In this document: positions 63,644 through 64,000 of the stretch, piece after piece | Layout: each line of letters opens with the position of its first letter | How positions within the stretch are numbered: position 1 is the first letter of the stretch | Assembly: GCA_963573385.1 (NCBI GenBank) | Contig: CAUYLG010051966.1 | Location: 1-64,000 of the forward strand | Source of the DNA: Cacajao melanocephalus | Taxonomy: Eukaryota; Chordata; Mammalia; Primates; Pitheciidae | DNA length: 64,000 nucleotides | Direction: 5' to 3' | Translations under genes and position numbers: made by a program | The notes under the pieces: model-generated | Seen by the model: only the letters and a program-made list of their open reading frames with translations | The model's database searches: none | Told to the model about the DNA's origin: nothing

Positions 63644-64000
63644 TGCTACGATTTAAACCTATACATCCCCCCAGCAATTCATATACTGGAACCTAAGTCC
63701 CAATGTAATAGTATTAAAAGGCAGGGCCTTTAGGAGGTGATTCAGTCAGGGTTCTGCCCACATGAATAGGATCAGGACCATCATTAAAGGGCTGGAGGGA
63801 ACTAAGGTGGGCCCTTCTGTTCCCTTCTGCCATCAGGAAGACACAGGAAGAGGCACCATCTTAGAAGCAGAGAGGAGCCCTCGCCAGATCGCAAACCTGC
63901 TAATGCACTGGCCTTGTACTTCTCAGCCTCCACAACTGTGAGAAAAAAAATTTCTGTTCTTTATAAGCTACCCAGTCTCAGATATTTTGTTACAGCAGCA
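63644..64000 (+). mobile_element. MLT1-type LTR, reaching the window edge
   Basis: 'ttaaaaggcagggcctttaggaggtgattcagtcag', 'agcctccacaactgtgagaaaaaaaatttctgttctttataagctacccagtctcagatattttgttacagcagca' are characteristic of MLT1 LTRs. It is inserted in L1M and its last few bases may lie beyond the window. Confidence 0.88.

Overview
This is primate, almost certainly human, nuclear DNA. Alu elements of several ages, L1 copies of the young L1PA type nested in old L1M copies, MIR and L2 remnants, and THE1/MST/MLT1-type LTRs cover roughly half of it. There are no operons, ribosome-binding sites, tRNAs, rRNAs or CRISPR arrays. The window behaves like the inside of one long gene transcribed on the minus strand.

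The only protein-coding sequence I can support is two consecutive exons on the minus strand, 19396-19562 and 11902-12000. Both have clean splice sites, their phases join exactly, and they encode helical ARM/HEAT-type repeat sequence. I recognise this as the C-terminal part of ULK4 (unc-51-like kinase 4, human 3p22.1). The gene runs from high to low coordinates: 19563-64000 is upstream intron, 12001-19395 is the intron between the exons, and 1-11901 is the start of the next intron. The last ULK4 exons are not seen here. Human chromosome 15q13 carries partial ULK4 copies, so the locus is not certain from this window alone.

Layout. 1-11900: intron with an L1 3' end, two antisense old L1 pieces, five Alu pieces, MIRs and an unclassified LTR-like block holding a 142-codon ORF. 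11902-19562: the two exons and their intron, with four Alus or Alu pieces, L2, MIR and a diverged inverted duplication (14627-14890 against 15671-15925). 19563-30060: MER5-like DNA element, old L1s, one Alu with a CA-repeat tail, and a younger L1 (27006-28676) inside an old L1M. 30440-33000: purine tract and low-confidence exon-like signals. 34735-39860: LTRs, Alu, L1 3' end, MIR, L2 and a small hairpin. 40420-64000: mostly L1 of several ages, nested in each other, with MIR, L2, Alu, an MST-type LTR with a perfect 5-bp target duplication, and an MLT1-type LTR at the right edge.

I found no undescribed biological system. The points most worth a second look are structural: the inverted duplication sharing an Alu start, an inverted L1 snippet inside a TA/CA microsatellite at 59.4-59.6 kb, a 51-bp hairpin at 38.1 kb, a 64-bp insertion with its own target duplication at 29.3 kb, and possible unannotated exons at 30.7-32.4 kb.
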